Source: Chloroflexota bacterium
GTDB lineage: Bacteria > Chloroflexota > Anaerolineae > Caldilineales > Caldilineaceae
Assembly (NCBI GenBank): GCA_016861025.1
Contig: BOKO01000015.1
Span: 1-64,000 of the forward strand
Direction: 5' to 3'
DNA: 64,000 nucleotides
The translations under genes were made by a program, and so were the position numbers. The notes below the pieces were generated by a model that saw nothing but the letters and a program-made list of their open reading frames with translations, ran no database searches and was not told the origin of the DNA. This document shows positions 46,445 through 59,507 of this stretch, in pieces (within the stretch, counting starts at the first letter, position 1; each line of letters begins with the position of its first letter).

Positions 46445-47600
46445 GCTGCTCCAGCACCGCGCACAGCCGCCGCAGCCCCTCTTCGAGCGTGCTGCGCGGG
46501 CAGCCAAAGTTGAGCCGCACAAAGCCTTCGCCGCCTTCGCCAAACCAGGCGCCTTCATTGACCGCCAGTTTCGCCTGCTGCATCAACATCTCGGCGGGTT
46601 TGGCTTCACCCAGCCCGCGCAGGTCGAGCCAGAGCAGGTAAGTCGCCTCTGGGACAGTGTAATTAACGCCGGGCAGATGCGTCTCGACATACTCAACGGC
46701 GAAGTCGCGGTTGGCGGTCAGGTAGGCGCGCAGCGCCGCCAGCCAGTCGTCGCACCTGGCGTATGCCGCCTCAGCAGCAACCATGCCCAAAATGTTGACA
46801 TGCGGCACGATGCCCGCCATCGCCGCCTCGAGCTGTTTGCGCAGCGTCGGATTCTGCACAACCGCAAAGCTGGCGCCTAGTCCGGGGATATTGAAGGTCT
46901 TGCTCGGCGCCATCAGGGTGATGGTGCGCTGCGCAATCTCCGGCGACAAACTGGCAATAGGGATGTGCTGCGTCCCGTCTAAAAGCAAATCACAGTGAAT
47001 TTCATCAGAGCAAATCACCAGATCATGCGATACGCAGAAGGCGGCGATTTCGCTCAGCTCGGCGTGCGTGAAGGCGCGACCGACCGGATTGTGCGGATTG
47101 CAGAGCAGGAAGAGCTTCGTATGCGGCTGCACGGCGGCGGCGAGACCGTCCATGTTCAGTTCATAGTGCAGGCGGCGACCGGTCTGAGCAACGTTCAGCG
47201 GCGCCGATTGCAGCGTGCGATATTGATTGGCCGGCGCGGTCAGAAAGGGGCCGTAGACCGGCGTGTTGATCAGCACGCCGTCGCCGCGCTCGCCGACGGC
47301 GCGGCTGACGATGTTCAAGCCGCTGACCAGCCCAGGCAAATATACGAGATCGTCCGGCTTGATCGTCCAGCCATAAAGACGCTCCATGCGCTCGACCAGC
47401 GTCTGCTTGAGTGTCTTCGACTCCATGCCATAACCGAAGACGCCCTGCTGCACGCGTGCGGCCAACGCCTCGATGATCGGCGGCGGCGAGGCGAAATCCA
47501 TATCCGCCACCCACATTGGCAGCACGTCGGCTGGAAAATAGCTCCACTTGGCGCTGTCGGTGCCTCTCCGCTCAATCTGTCGGTCAAAGTCGTAGCTCAT
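46437..47600 (-). CDS. MalY/PatB-type PLP aminotransferase (C-S lyase)
   Basis: A 387-residue fold-type I PLP enzyme closest to MalY/PatB cystathionine beta-lyases. MWVADMDFASPP is the family's N-terminal motif, FGYG follows, LLCNPHNPVGR carries the cofactor Asn, SDEIHCDL the Asp199, and the Schiff-base Lys234 lies in APSKTFNIPG. Members cleave C-S bonds or transaminate. It starts 6 nt after mrpG, with GGTGA overlapping that stop, so it is transcribed with the Mrp operon. Its own end overlaps the next membrane gene by 8 nt. Confidence 0.92.
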   Translation of the reverse strand: MSYDFDRQIERRGTDSAKWSYFPADVLPMWVADMDFASPPPIIEALAARVQQGVFGYGMESKTLKQTLVERMERLYGWTIKPDDLVYLPGLVSGLNIVSRAVGERGDGVLINTPVYGPFLTAPANQYRTLQSAPLNVAQTGRRLHYELNMDGLAAAVQPHTKLFLLCNPHNPVGRAFTHAELSEIAAFCVSHDLVICSDEIHCDLLLDGTQHIPIASLSPEIAQRTITLMAPSKTFNIPGLGASFAVVQNPTLRKQLEAAMAGIVPHVNILGMVAAEAAYARCDDWLAALRAYLTANRDFAVEYVETHLPGVNYTVPEATYLLWLDLRGLGEAKPAEMLMQQAKLAVNEGAWFGEGGEGFVRLNFGCPRSTLEEGLRRLCAVLEQRV

Positions 47601-47606
47601 AAAGCG

Positions 47607-47957
47607 TCACCCGGTTGGTTGCTTGCGGCTGATGTCGTTTGCCATGTCGTCGTGGTTGAGATGCTTGCGTTTGATCGGACCGGTCAAATACGCGGCGCGC
47701 GACATCGCCGAGGTAGCGATCGGCAGCGTCGCAAAGAGCAAGGCAATCAACAACAACATGCGATAGAAGAGAAACTCGTCGAAAAAGTAAAAACCAGCCG
47801 CCAACAGCATGGCGCTGATGCCGACAGTGGAGGCTTTGCCGCCAGCGTGCATGCGCGAAAAGACATCGGGCAGCCGCACGATGCCAATGGCGGAGACGAG
47901 CATAAAAAAGACGCCGAACGCACTTAATAACACGATGGAGATTTCGCCCAATGTCAT
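47607..47957 (-). CDS. mrpG: Mrp antiporter subunit G
   Basis: The 116-residue, three-helix protein has the MrpG/MnhG signature IGIVRLPDVFSRMHAGGKASTVG. It is a small structural subunit of the membrane Mrp complex. The C-terminus is a polar extension (about 90-116). It is the last of seven mrp genes, 6 nt after mrpF. Confidence 0.93.
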   Translation of the reverse strand: MTLGEISIVLLSAFGVFFMLVSAIGIVRLPDVFSRMHAGGKASTVGISAMLLAAGFYFFDEFLFYRMLLLIALLFATLPIATSAMSRAAYLTGPIKRKHLNHDDMANDISRKQPTG

Positions 47958-47963
47958 AGCCCG

Positions 47964-48254
47964 CTACTCCTCGTCCGATTCCCAATCCTGTAGATTCGAC
48001 TGCTCGATGTAGCGCGCAAACATAATTGTGCCGACAAAGCCGAGTACAGCGGTGACAATAGCGGCGTCGAGCAATGCAGGCGCTTTGCTGCGCATGGCGA
48101 GCAAGGCAAAGATGCCGATGGCGTGACTGGTGATCGTATCGAAAGCCACCGTGCGATTGGGCGGGTTCGGTCCCAGGTAAAGGCGCACAAAACAGATGAT
48201 CAACGAGACGCCCATGATGGCGAGCATGATCTCCAGCCACAGATCGATGTTCAT
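47964..48254 (-). CDS. mrpF: Mrp antiporter subunit F
   Basis: A 96-residue, three-helix subunit with FVRLYLGPNPPNRTVAFDTI, the MrpF signature (R-x-x-x-G-P-x-x-x-[DN]R). It overlaps mrpE by 4 nt (ATGA) and precedes mrpG by 6 nt. Confidence 0.93.
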   Translation of the reverse strand: MNIDLWLEIMLAIMGVSLIICFVRLYLGPNPPNRTVAFDTITSHAIGIFALLAMRSKAPALLDAAIVTAVLGFVGTIMFARYIEQSNLQDWESDEE

Positions 48255-48742
48255 ACAATCACCCCTCCGCGTGTCACTCGCAGGATTCGACGCTCGAACT
48301 CTCGCTTGATCGTGCGCCGCACTTCATCAGGATCGCCCATCACCAGATTGTGCACATAGAGCACGCGTTCGCCATCCTGGTTGCGCCCAACGTGAATACT
48401 GATCGTGCCGGGCGTCAGGGTGATCGAACTGGCGAGAATAGCGGTTTCGAGATCGCTGCGCACATCTAACGGCACTTCGACGATGCCCTGGTCGAGCTTC
48501 GGCTGAGGTGACAACACATAGCCTGCCACCTGAAAGCTGGCGACAATGATGCTCCAGACCATAAAGATGATGTAACCGAAGATGCCAAGAATCGTGCCCG
48601 CATATCCCCGATAGATGACGGAAAGCACCAGAAAACCAAGCACAAAGCCTGTCAAAAAGCCGCTGGCGGTGATATTTTCCTGCAAGGCGCCCCAGACCAC
48701 CCCCAGGATTAGATTCATCAAGAAGATATTGCGTGTGTTCAC
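48251..48742 (-). CDS. mrpE: Mrp antiporter subunit E
   Basis: The 163-residue protein has N-terminal helices (about 5-50), a further span and a soluble C-terminal domain with ASSITLTPGTISIHV, the MrpE signature. Three bases separate it from mrpD. Confidence 0.93.
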   Translation of the reverse strand: MNTRNIFLMNLILGVVWGALQENITASGFLTGFVLGFLVLSVIYRGYAGTILGIFGYIIFMVWSIIVASFQVAGYVLSPQPKLDQGIVEVPLDVRSDLETAILASSITLTPGTISIHVGRNQDGERVLYVHNLVMGDPDEVRRTIKREFERRILRVTRGGVIV

Positions 48743-48745
48743 GGC

Positions 48746-50361
<1,616 letters not shown>

Positions 50362-50365
<4 letters not shown>

Positions 50366-50862
50366 TCGTGCGCCACCTCTGCTTCCGATTCAGGATGATC
50401 ATAGACTTCATCCAGTTCATACTGCAGGATGTCATAATCGTCGGCGGCGTCGGGCAGCTTCATGCGCAGCGAGAACTCGGCGAAAGGATCGGAGGTGTTG
50501 ATAACAGCCGCCAGCTCACCCGGCAAGAGATCGCTGCCCGTCAATGCATCGCGGCGAAAAACCAGCGCCACAATAAACGCCGTCACGCCAAAGCTGATGA
50601 CAATTGCCGTGAGGATCAACGCCTGCGGCAGCGGGTCGGCGTAGCTGGTGAATAGAATCGCAGCCCCCAGCGACTCCGTCTCTTCCGACACAATCGGCGG
50701 CGCGCCGCGCGTCAGCGTGCCGGTGCCAAAGAGCGCAAGATTGACGGCATGCGTCAACAGACTCAGGCCAAGCACAAGTTTGATCTGTCCGCGTTGCAAG
50801 ATTAAATAAGCGCCGCATGCGAACAACACGCCGACGAGCAGCGCCAGCATGAATGCGGTCAT
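50362..50862 (-). CDS. mrpC: Mrp antiporter subunit C
   Basis: A NuoK-like subunit of 166 residues with three helices and AVNLALFGTG plus PLPQALILTAIVI, typical of MrpC. The C-terminus has about 55 extra acidic residues (PDAADDYDILQYELDEVYDH) beyond the usual 110-115. It overlaps mrpB and mrpD by 4 nt each. Confidence 0.93.
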
Positions 50863-51318
50863 AGGCGGCTTTCCTCCACTCGTTCTTCCAATGCCGCCTG
50901 CTTGACGGCAGTCGCCTCGGCGGCTTCGCTCAGGCGCAGCAGATAGGTGAGCGCCATCCCGATCACCACGAACATGACGCCTAGATCAAACAACTGCGGC
51001 GTCCCGAATTTGAGTTTATCGTCAAACACGTAAAACTCTAGCCAGATGCTGCGAAAAAAGCCGCCTCCGTAGAGGCCGAGCAACGCAGCCGTCGCTGCGG
51101 CGACGAGTCCAAGTCCAGCCAACGGAATCAACCATGGGCCATAACGGTCGCGCGTTGCTTCCGCCCCGCGCGCCAGGATCGTCAGCTCTATCGCCGACGC
51201 CGCCACCAGCCCGGCGATGAAGCCGCCGCCTGGCAGATCATGGCCGCGCAAAAAGAGAAAGATCGCGATCAAAATGATGATCGGCGTCAGAATTTTATCG
51301 ACCAGCCGTAAATAAATC

Positions 51319-51326
<8 letters not shown>
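50859..51326 (-). CDS. mrpB: Mrp antiporter subunit B
   Basis: The 155-residue, four-helix subunit reads ILIAIFLFLRGHDLPGGGFIAGL, the MnhB/MrpB signature, and FDLGVMFVVIGMALTYL. It overlaps the end of mrpA by 8 nt. Confidence 0.93.
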
Positions 51327-53736
<2,410 letters not shown>

Positions 53737-53955
53737 GGTGCATTCTCTCGTCTGGTTTGTGTTCCTCAAGAAATCGATGAGTCGCCATTGACCCAGAGGA
53801 GTTCGGGCGATGAGCGTCCTCGATCACCGCATTAGTAGATGGATTCGGGCGGGAACCCTTGTTTTAATATATTAAGCATACATGATGAACAACGCCGCGT
53901 GCAAACAAATCGGGTGAGTTCAGATTTTGATTTTGTGTGCGCCGGACTATTGATG

Positions 53956-53972
53956 CAAATGTAGGACATTTG
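53956..53972. promoter_or_regulatory. CAAATGT-AGG-ACATTTG palindrome, possible operator
   Basis: Perfect 7-bp arms around a 3-nt centre in the divergent spacer, 62 nt upstream of the rightward -35 box. The size suits binding by a dimeric repressor; which side it serves is unknown. Confidence 0.4.
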
Positions 53973-54033
53973 TAGTGAATCACAGTTCGCTTTTCGCCAT
54001 TATCTGGGCATAATCCCGTAGGGAGTTCGTCGG

Positions 54034-54062
54034 TTGACGCCCTTCCACCGGATCTCTATACT
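54034..54062 (+). promoter_or_regulatory. Promoter of the small protein-HAD pair
   Basis: TTGACG (54034-54039) and TATACT (54057-54062) are exactly 17 nt apart, close to consensus. The start would be near 54069, giving a leader of about 77 nt. Confidence 0.8.
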
Positions 54063-54145
54063 GTGAAAAAGGTAATAGTGGATAGCTGATGTGTAGCAAT
54101 CGATTGAAAACTCACCCTTGTGAAATAAATGCAAGGAATCAGGTT

Positions 54146-54337
54146 ATGCAGCCATCTCAGCAGCCGATAGTGCAACGCAAGTCCAATGCGTTATCCGAAC
54201 TCACCCCTGTACACAATGCTGCAACCACATCCCCCGGTCAACTGCGTCGTTCTCGCCTGCTGATCGGCCTGATCGTGGCCTTGATCGGGCTGACCGGATT
54301 TCTGGTCATGCTTGCCATCGCCGTCGTTGGCGGTTAA
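54146..54337 (+). CDS. Small single-span membrane protein
   Basis: A 63-residue protein with a polar N-terminal half (MQPSQQPIVQRKSNALSE) and one membrane helix near the C-terminus (about 38-60, LLIGLIVALIGLTGFLVMLA). ATG at 54146 has AAGGA 9 nt before it; an upstream ATG at 54089 lacks such a site. Three bases separate its stop from the HAD hydrolase start, so they are a coupled pair downstream of the promoter at 54034-54062. Function unknown. Confidence 0.6.
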   Translation: MQPSQQPIVQRKSNALSELTPVHNAATTSPGQLRRSRLLIGLIVALIGLTGFLVMLAIAVVGG

Positions 54338-54340
54338 ACC

Positions 54341-54937
54341 ATGCGTTTCATTTTATTCGACATCGGCAATGTTCTTGTGCGCTACGACCATCAGCGTACG
54401 ATGGCTGCACTCGCCGATCTCTATCACGCCGACTCGATTCAACTCTCCACCTTCTATAGCCAGATCGGACGACAGTTTGGCGTTGGAGAAATCACCCCAA
54501 CCCAGGTCGTCGATATGTTCAACAGCCGTTACAACGTCACACGCAGCCTGGAAGAATTCACCGAAGCGTTTTGCACCGGGCTGATGCGCGACGACGCAGC
54601 GCTTGCTTACGCTGTGGCGCTGCAAGTTGAGGATGAATTGGCAGTTGGCGCCATCAGCAACACCAATGCTGTCCATGTCGCCTGGCTCGACGATCGCACA
54701 CCCGAGCTAAATGAGTTCGAGTTGGTGATCATGAGCAACGAGGTGGGATTGCGCAAGCCCGACCCAGAGATTTATGAGCTGGCGATGGAAATTCTCGACG
54801 CGTCGCCTGCACAGATTCTTTATGTCGACGATCTTGCTGAAAATGTCGAAGCAGCACGACAACTCGGCATGAGCGCCATTCTCCACCAGGACTGGGCGAA
54901 GACCCGCGCTCTGATCGATGCATGGCGCTCATCATGA
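54341..54937 (+). CDS. HAD-superfamily hydrolase
   Basis: A 198-residue haloacid-dehalogenase-like phosphatase similar to YihX-type enzymes. Motif I is FDIGNVLVRYD with nucleophile Asp7; in place of the second acid a Gly-Asn is seen, as in the YihX-like group. Motif II is AISNTNAVH, motif III Lys in GLRKPDPEIY and motif IV YVDDLAENVEA. Substrate unknown. A large palindrome follows its stop by 6 nt. Confidence 0.88.
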   Translation: MRFILFDIGNVLVRYDHQRTMAALADLYHADSIQLSTFYSQIGRQFGVGEITPTQVVDMFNSRYNVTRSLEEFTEAFCTGLMRDDAALAYAVALQVEDELAVGAISNTNAVHVAWLDDRTPELNEFELVIMSNEVGLRKPDPEIYELAMEILDASPAQILYVDDLAENVEAARQLGMSAILHQDWAKTRALIDAWRSS

Positions 54938-54943
54938 TCGTTG

Positions 54944-54989
54944 TCTTCCAGGAAGGGGCGCTGCCAAGGCGCCAGGCCTTCCTGGAAGA
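54944..54989. repeat. TCTTCCAG palindrome, copy 2
   Basis: TCTTCCAGGAAGG (54944-54956) and CCTTCCTGGAAGA (54977-54989) are perfect 13-bp inverted arms; the inside adds GGCGC and GCGCC pairing, so the whole 46 nt folds. It lies between the converging HAD and serine-hydrolase genes and could end both transcripts. Its ends match the 21398-21428 copy. Confidence 0.75.
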
Positions 54990-55009
54990 TGCCCGCAATC
55001 ACTTGTGGA

Positions 55010-56905
55010 TTACAACGCCAACAACTTCCAATACCAGAACAACCACACCACCGCCGTCGCCGTTACCGCCAGCGCGCTGTAGTGCAGGCGACCAAACCAG
55101 CCCCAGAAGCGCTGCAGCCAGGCGATGACGGCGAACACGACCATCGCCAGCGCCAATGCCGCCAGACCAAAAGGCAGCGCCAACAGCACAGTCAGCGCGG
55201 GCGGCGCGCCAAAGAAGATGCGCGGCACGCCATAGTCGGGGTGAATGTCGCCGACGATCCCAACCAGCATCGCCACAATGACAACCAGAAGCACGCCAAA
55301 CAGCACGGCTGACCAGCGCGCGGCGGTTGCCAGGCGTGGCGCTGGCTTTTTCAATCGCCGGCAGGCTGCGAAAGCAACCAACCATCCAAACGCCGACAGC
55401 AGAAAGAGCAGGACGCCGCCCACCACCAGCGTCGCCGCCATCGCTAACGTGGCATACCACGGCGCACGGAACGAAGTGAGCGGCGTCATATCGCTGAGGT
55501 GCATCCACGTTCGCCCGTCGCCGTCGGTCTGGAACAGCACGCGATCCTGGCGGTTGGAATGGCGGAAAAGCCCTGGCTCCACTTCGACATACGTCTCATT
55601 GGCGATGCCGGTTGCGACCAACAGCCTGCCATCCTCCGTAGCCTGAACCTGGAGCGGCTGCAGCAGTTGCAGCACCTTTTCCATTGAGCTTTGGTTGGCG
55701 CGCACGGCGTGATACTCGCCCACGAACTGCGCCCCATGCTGCGGCGCATCGGCGGCGGGCGTCAGTTCGGAGCGCGGCGCCGGGAAGTAGCGATCCATGA
55801 AGGCGCGGAAGAGCGCATCACGCACCAGCGCGCCGCCCAGTGCATTGTAGGAGACGAAGAGACCGACATCCTCCTCCGGCGCCAGATACATCCCCGTATG
55901 AAAGAGCGGCGTGTCGCCGCCGTGATGCAGCACAAGACGACCGTTCACGCGCATTGTCATAAAGCCGTGCGCCATGCCATCGAAGCGCGGGTCGGGCGTG
56001 AAAAGCTGGCTGTGCATCGTCTGCGCGGTGGCTTCTTCTAGAATGCGCACGTCGTCAAGCCGCCCGTTTTGCAGATGCGCCAGCATGAAGCGCGCCATGT
56101 CGCCGGCTGATGCACTCATAGCGCCGGCGGGCGTGGCGGGAATGTACTCGAAGCCGCCCCGGCGATAGACACCGCCGGTGTAGTTGTAGCCGCTCGCCAT
56201 GTGCGCCGCCAGTTCGGGCGGCAACGGCTGGCGGAAGGTGCTGTGCGTCATACCCAGCGGCGCAAAGATATGCCGCGCCACGTACTCCTCGAACGGCTCA
56301 CCCGCTACGCGCTGCACGATGTAGCCTGCCAGCGCCGTGCCGTAATTGGAGTAGGCGCTCACCTGCCCCGGCGGCAGGATGCGCGCTGGCAGATGGCGCT
56401 TCACATACGTTTCCAGCGAAAACAGCTCATCCGCCGTGAGCACAAACAGCCCTTCGCCAATGTCCTCGAAGCCGGGCGTGTGCGTCAGCAGATGCGCCAG
56501 CGTGATCGGCTGCGCAAAGGTGGCCGGTATCGTAAAATCCAGATACTCATTGACATCGGCGTGCAGATCGAGCCGTCCCCCCTCCATCTGCTGCATGACC
56601 GCCGTCCACGTGATCAGCTTCGAGGTCGAGCCGGGGCGAAAGAGCGTGCGCTCAGGATCGACCGGCGTGCGCGTCGCCAGATCGGCATAACCGTAGCCCT
56701 TGAGCAACAACACCTCGCCGTTGTGGACAACCGCCAGCGTCGCACCGGGAATGTGATTGCCTTCCAGGTGCGCCGCCATCATGCCGTCGAAAAAGATTTC
56801 CAGGTCGGTGGGATCGATGGTCGGGCTGCTCTGCGCCGCGGCGGGCGACGGCAGCAACGCCAGCAGAACGAGTATCAGGCATAGCCATGTTCGTGGTGTA
56901 CGCAT
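55010..56905 (-). CDS. Beta-lactamase-fold serine hydrolase with membrane tail
   Basis: The 631-residue exported protein has a signal peptide (about 1-25, ending AAA), a class C beta-lactamase/penicillin-binding-like domain (about 35-370) with the SxxK motif PGSTSK (Ser93, Lys96), the YSN motif (AYSNYG) and HHGGD, then a linker domain and about four helices at the C-terminus (about 500-631). Such enzymes act on peptides or esters at the cell surface; Ser93 and Lys96 suggest it is active. The start at 56905 is spaced 6 nt from AAGGAGG; a second ATG two codons upstream abuts the Shine-Dalgarno and is unlikely. Confidence 0.85.
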   Translation of the reverse strand: MRTPRTWLCLILVLLALLPSPAAAQSSPTIDPTDLEIFFDGMMAAHLEGNHIPGATLAVVHNGEVLLLKGYGYADLATRTPVDPERTLFRPGSTSKLITWTAVMQQMEGGRLDLHADVNEYLDFTIPATFAQPITLAHLLTHTPGFEDIGEGLFVLTADELFSLETYVKRHLPARILPPGQVSAYSNYGTALAGYIVQRVAGEPFEEYVARHIFAPLGMTHSTFRQPLPPELAAHMASGYNYTGGVYRRGGFEYIPATPAGAMSASAGDMARFMLAHLQNGRLDDVRILEEATAQTMHSQLFTPDPRFDGMAHGFMTMRVNGRLVLHHGGDTPLFHTGMYLAPEEDVGLFVSYNALGGALVRDALFRAFMDRYFPAPRSELTPAADAPQHGAQFVGEYHAVRANQSSMEKVLQLLQPLQVQATEDGRLLVATGIANETYVEVEPGLFRHSNRQDRVLFQTDGDGRTWMHLSDMTPLTSFRAPWYATLAMAATLVVGGVLLFLLSAFGWLVAFAACRRLKKPAPRLATAARWSAVLFGVLLVVIVAMLVGIVGDIHPDYGVPRIFFGAPPALTVLLALPFGLAALALAMVVFAVIAWLQRFWGWFGRLHYSALAVTATAVVWLFWYWKLLAL

Positions 56906-57210
56906 CTTCATCCTCCTTGATCGGTTGGGATTCTGGGAACATTTCGCTGCTACTTTGCGTGTGACCGCATCATAAAAGAATCTCGCAACTCTGGCATCTT
57001 TCCTTCGTTCAGCCAACGCCTGGACTTCAAGGCAGTCTGTGAACTGGACTTCTGACCAGGACGCCAATCTCCATCTTCCTGCCTGATCGAGTTGACCCGC
57101 AAGGCAGTCACGATTACATGCCTACATCCATTTTGACGTTACAATTATAAAGTTATGTAGCCATGTTGCACTGTGGCTGGCGAAAAACGCAACATCAGGA
57201 GGGAGTATCT
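56906..57210. other. Divergent spacer between the serine hydrolase and thiolase genes
   Basis: Across 305 nt no gene is supported. The AT-rich centre (57130-57160) contains TTGACG at 57133-57138 with a weak TATGTA 15 nt on for the thiolase, and a TATAAT on the opposite strand at about 57143-57148 for the hydrolase. Both promoter guesses are low-confidence. Two good Shine-Dalgarno sites mark the flanking starts. Confidence 0.5.
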
Positions 57211-58374
57211 ATGCGCCCTGTTTCGATCATCGGCATTGGACAGACGCCGGTGGGGGAATTGTGGGATCAATCAGCACGCCATCTGGCGTATCAGGCGATT
57301 TCCAGCGCCATGGCCGACGCCAACATCGAGCGCGCCGACGCCCTGTTTGTCGGCAACATGCTCAGCGGCAGCCTGCTCGACCAGGAGCATCTCGGCACAC
57401 TCGTCGCCGATTTTTGCGGGCTGCACGGCATCGAGGCGGCGAAGGTGGAGGCGGCGTGCGCCAGCGGCGCGGCCGCACTGCGCGTCGGCGCGATGGCGGT
57501 GGCGTCGGGATTTCATGACATCGTGATCGTCGCCGGGCTGGAGAAGATGACCGACACCGTGGGCAAGGACACCACCGCCGGTCTCGCCACCGCCGCCGAC
57601 GCCGAATATGAGGCGCTGCATGGCGTCAGTTTTGTTGGACTAAACGCCTTGATTATGCAACGATATATGTACGAATACGATGTGCCGCTCGACGCCTTTG
57701 CGGGCTTCAGCATCAACGCGCATTGCAACGGCGCCAACAACCCTAACGCCATGTTCCAGGGAGCGATCACGCTCGACGCCTACGTCAAGGCGCCGGTGAT
57801 CGCCACGCCGATCAACATTTTGGACAGCAGCCCGGTCTGCGACGGCGCGGCGGCAGTGATCCTGGCGCCGACGGAGATGGCGCATCGTTTCACGACCGGG
57901 CATCACCGCGGCGCAGTGCAGATTCTCGCCAGCGCCAGCGCCAACGACACGCTCGCCGTACACGACCGCCGCGACCCGCTCTTTCTGGAGGCGGCGCAGA
58001 TCAGCAGCCAGAAGGCGTTTCGCCAGGCCGGCATTGCGCCCGATGACCTCGATCTCTTCGAGCTGCACGACGCCTTCACGATCATGTCGGCGCTGAGCCT
58101 GGAAGCGAACGGCTTTGCGCGCCGCGGCGAAGGCTGGCGCATGGCGCACGACGGCGAGATCGGCATCCATGGCCGGCTGCCGATCAGCACCATGGGCGGG
58201 CTGAAGAGCCGGGGGCATCCGGTCGGCGCCACCGGCGTCTACCAGATCGTCGAGTGTGTGCAGCAGTTGACGGGAACAGCCGGCGCCAATCAGGTGCCCA
58301 ATGCTCGGCTGGCAATGGCGCAGAACATCGGTGGCAGCGGCGCCACGATTATCACCCACATTCTCGGAACATAG
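57211..58374 (+). CDS. Thiolase-family acetyl/acyl-CoA acyltransferase
   Basis: The 387-residue protein belongs to the SCP2/archaeal-type thiolase group. The acyl-accepting Cys83 lies in VEAACASGAAAL, the general-base region is ELHDAFT, and GLKSRGHPVGATG is the second active-site loop. It condenses or cleaves acyl-CoAs. The usual DUF35 zinc-ribbon partner of this group is not adjacent. AGGAGGG before the ATG at 57211 sets the start; the frame is open 16 codons further up without support. The second Mrp-like operon begins 17 nt after its stop, and the two may be cotranscribed. Confidence 0.88.
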   Translation: MRPVSIIGIGQTPVGELWDQSARHLAYQAISSAMADANIERADALFVGNMLSGSLLDQEHLGTLVADFCGLHGIEAAKVEAACASGAAALRVGAMAVASGFHDIVIVAGLEKMTDTVGKDTTAGLATAADAEYEALHGVSFVGLNALIMQRYMYEYDVPLDAFAGFSINAHCNGANNPNAMFQGAITLDAYVKAPVIATPINILDSSPVCDGAAAVILAPTEMAHRFTTGHHRGAVQILASASANDTLAVHDRRDPLFLEAAQISSQKAFRQAGIAPDDLDLFELHDAFTIMSALSLEANGFARRGEGWRMAHDGEIGIHGRLPISTMGGLKSRGHPVGATGVYQIVECVQQLTGTAGANQVPNARLAMAQNIGGSGATIITHILGT

Positions 58375-58391
58375 CGGGCGCGGAGCAACAG

Positions 58392-58904
58392 ATGAGCACG
58401 GTTTTGCTAGACGCCGCCCTGCGCAGCGCCGGCTTCGCCGCGCTCTGGACGGTGCTCAATCAAGGCGATATTAACTCCTGGCAGCTTGGCGCGCCCACGG
58501 TGCTGCTGGCGCTGTTGGTCAGCTTTGCCGTGCTGCCGCCGCGCCGCTGGTCGTTTCACCCACTCGGCGCGCTGCGCTTTGCCTTCTATTTCCTGCAAAA
58601 GTCGCTGATCAGCAGCATTGATGTCGCTAGCCGGGTGATGCGTCCGCAGATGCCGCTGAAGCCGGGCATGGTCAAGTATGCGCTGCGGCTGCCGCCCGGC
58701 ATTGGTCGCGTGATCATGTCGAATGTGACGAGCCTGCTGCCTGGCACGCTCGGCGTCGATTTGCGTGGGGATGTGCTGGTGGTCAACGCGCTCGATGTCG
58801 ACGCGGCGGTCGATGCGGAACTGCGTCAGCTTGAGGAGCGCATTGCCGACCTGGTGGGTGTCTCGCTTGCCCCGGTCACCAGCGAAGGGAGAGGCGCAGC
58901 ATGA
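58392..58904 (+). CDS. mrpE: Mrp-like antiporter subunit E (second cluster)
   Basis: A 170-residue MnhE-type protein: membrane helices around residues 20-75 and a soluble C-terminal domain with SNVTSLLPGTLGVDL, the family signature. GGAGC precedes the ATG. First of eight closely packed genes that overlap or abut; it overlaps subunit F by 4 nt. Confidence 0.9.
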   Translation: MSTVLLDAALRSAGFAALWTVLNQGDINSWQLGAPTVLLALLVSFAVLPPRRWSFHPLGALRFAFYFLQKSLISSIDVASRVMRPQMPLKPGMVKYALRLPPGIGRVIMSNVTSLLPGTLGVDLRGDVLVVNALDVDAAVDAELRQLEERIADLVGVSLAPVTSEGRGAA

Positions 58905-59215
58905 GCAGCGAGCTGATGAATACGGTCTATCATGCCGTGGCGCTCTTTCTGCTGCTGACCATCGGCGGCGGGCTGGTGCGCATCTGGCGTGGCCCGACGG
59001 CGGCTGACCGGCTACTGGCGATCCAGTTGTTCGGCACGACGGGCACGGCGATCTTGATTCTGCTGTCGCTGGCTGTCGACAACCAGGCGTATCAAAATGT
59101 GGCGCTGATCTTTGCGCTGCTGGCGGGCATCCTCGGCGTAGTCTTCACCCGCTATGCACAGCCGGCGTCGTCGTCCACCCACAATGACGAGGAGGAGTCG
59201 CATGATCTGGGCTGA
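58901..59215 (+). CDS. mrpF: Mrp-like antiporter subunit F (second cluster)
   Basis: A 104-residue, three-helix subunit with LVRIWRGPTAADRLLAIQ, the MrpF signature. Overlaps the next gene by 14 nt. Confidence 0.9.
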   Translation: MSSELMNTVYHAVALFLLLTIGGGLVRIWRGPTAADRLLAIQLFGTTGTAILILLSLAVDNQAYQNVALIFALLAGILGVVFTRYAQPASSSTHNDEEESHDLG

Positions 59216-59507
59216 TCTGTTCTCGATTGCGTGCTTCGCGCTTGGCAGCTTTTTCTATCTGGCGGGCACGGTCGGGCTGCTGCGGCTGCCCGATGTCTTC
59301 ACACGGCTGCACGCGCTCACCAAAGCTGACAACCTGGGGCTGGGCTTGATCGTGCTTGGCGCGATTGTGCAGATCAACGACTGGATGGTGAGCGCCAAAC
59401 TCGTGCTGATCTGGGGGTTGGTGATGATCGCCAGCGCGACCGTGGCGCATCTGATCGCACGCCGCGCGCTGCAACAGGCGCAAGCCGCGGAGGAGAAGCG
59501 CACATGA
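59202..59507 (+). CDS. mrpG: Mrp-like antiporter subunit G (second cluster)
   Basis: A 101-residue MnhG protein with GTVGLLRLPDVFTRLHALTKADNLG. The chosen ATG at 59202 follows GAGGAGGAG; an earlier ATG in frame is inside the F gene. Confidence 0.9.
   Translation: MIWADLFSIACFALGSFFYLAGTVGLLRLPDVFTRLHALTKADNLGLGLIVLGAIVQINDWMVSAKLVLIWGLVMIASATVAHLIARRALQQAQAAEEKRT

Larger units (their letters stand above)
53737..54145. other. Divergent spacer between mrpA and the small membrane protein
   Basis: This 409-nt gap holds no gene I can support. 53865-53900 is AT-rich (TTTTAATATATTAAGCATAC) and is the likely place for the mrpA promoter on the minus strand, but no pair close to consensus stands out. 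A 7-bp palindrome lies at 53956-53972 and a good rightward promoter at 54034-54062. Confidence 0.6.
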
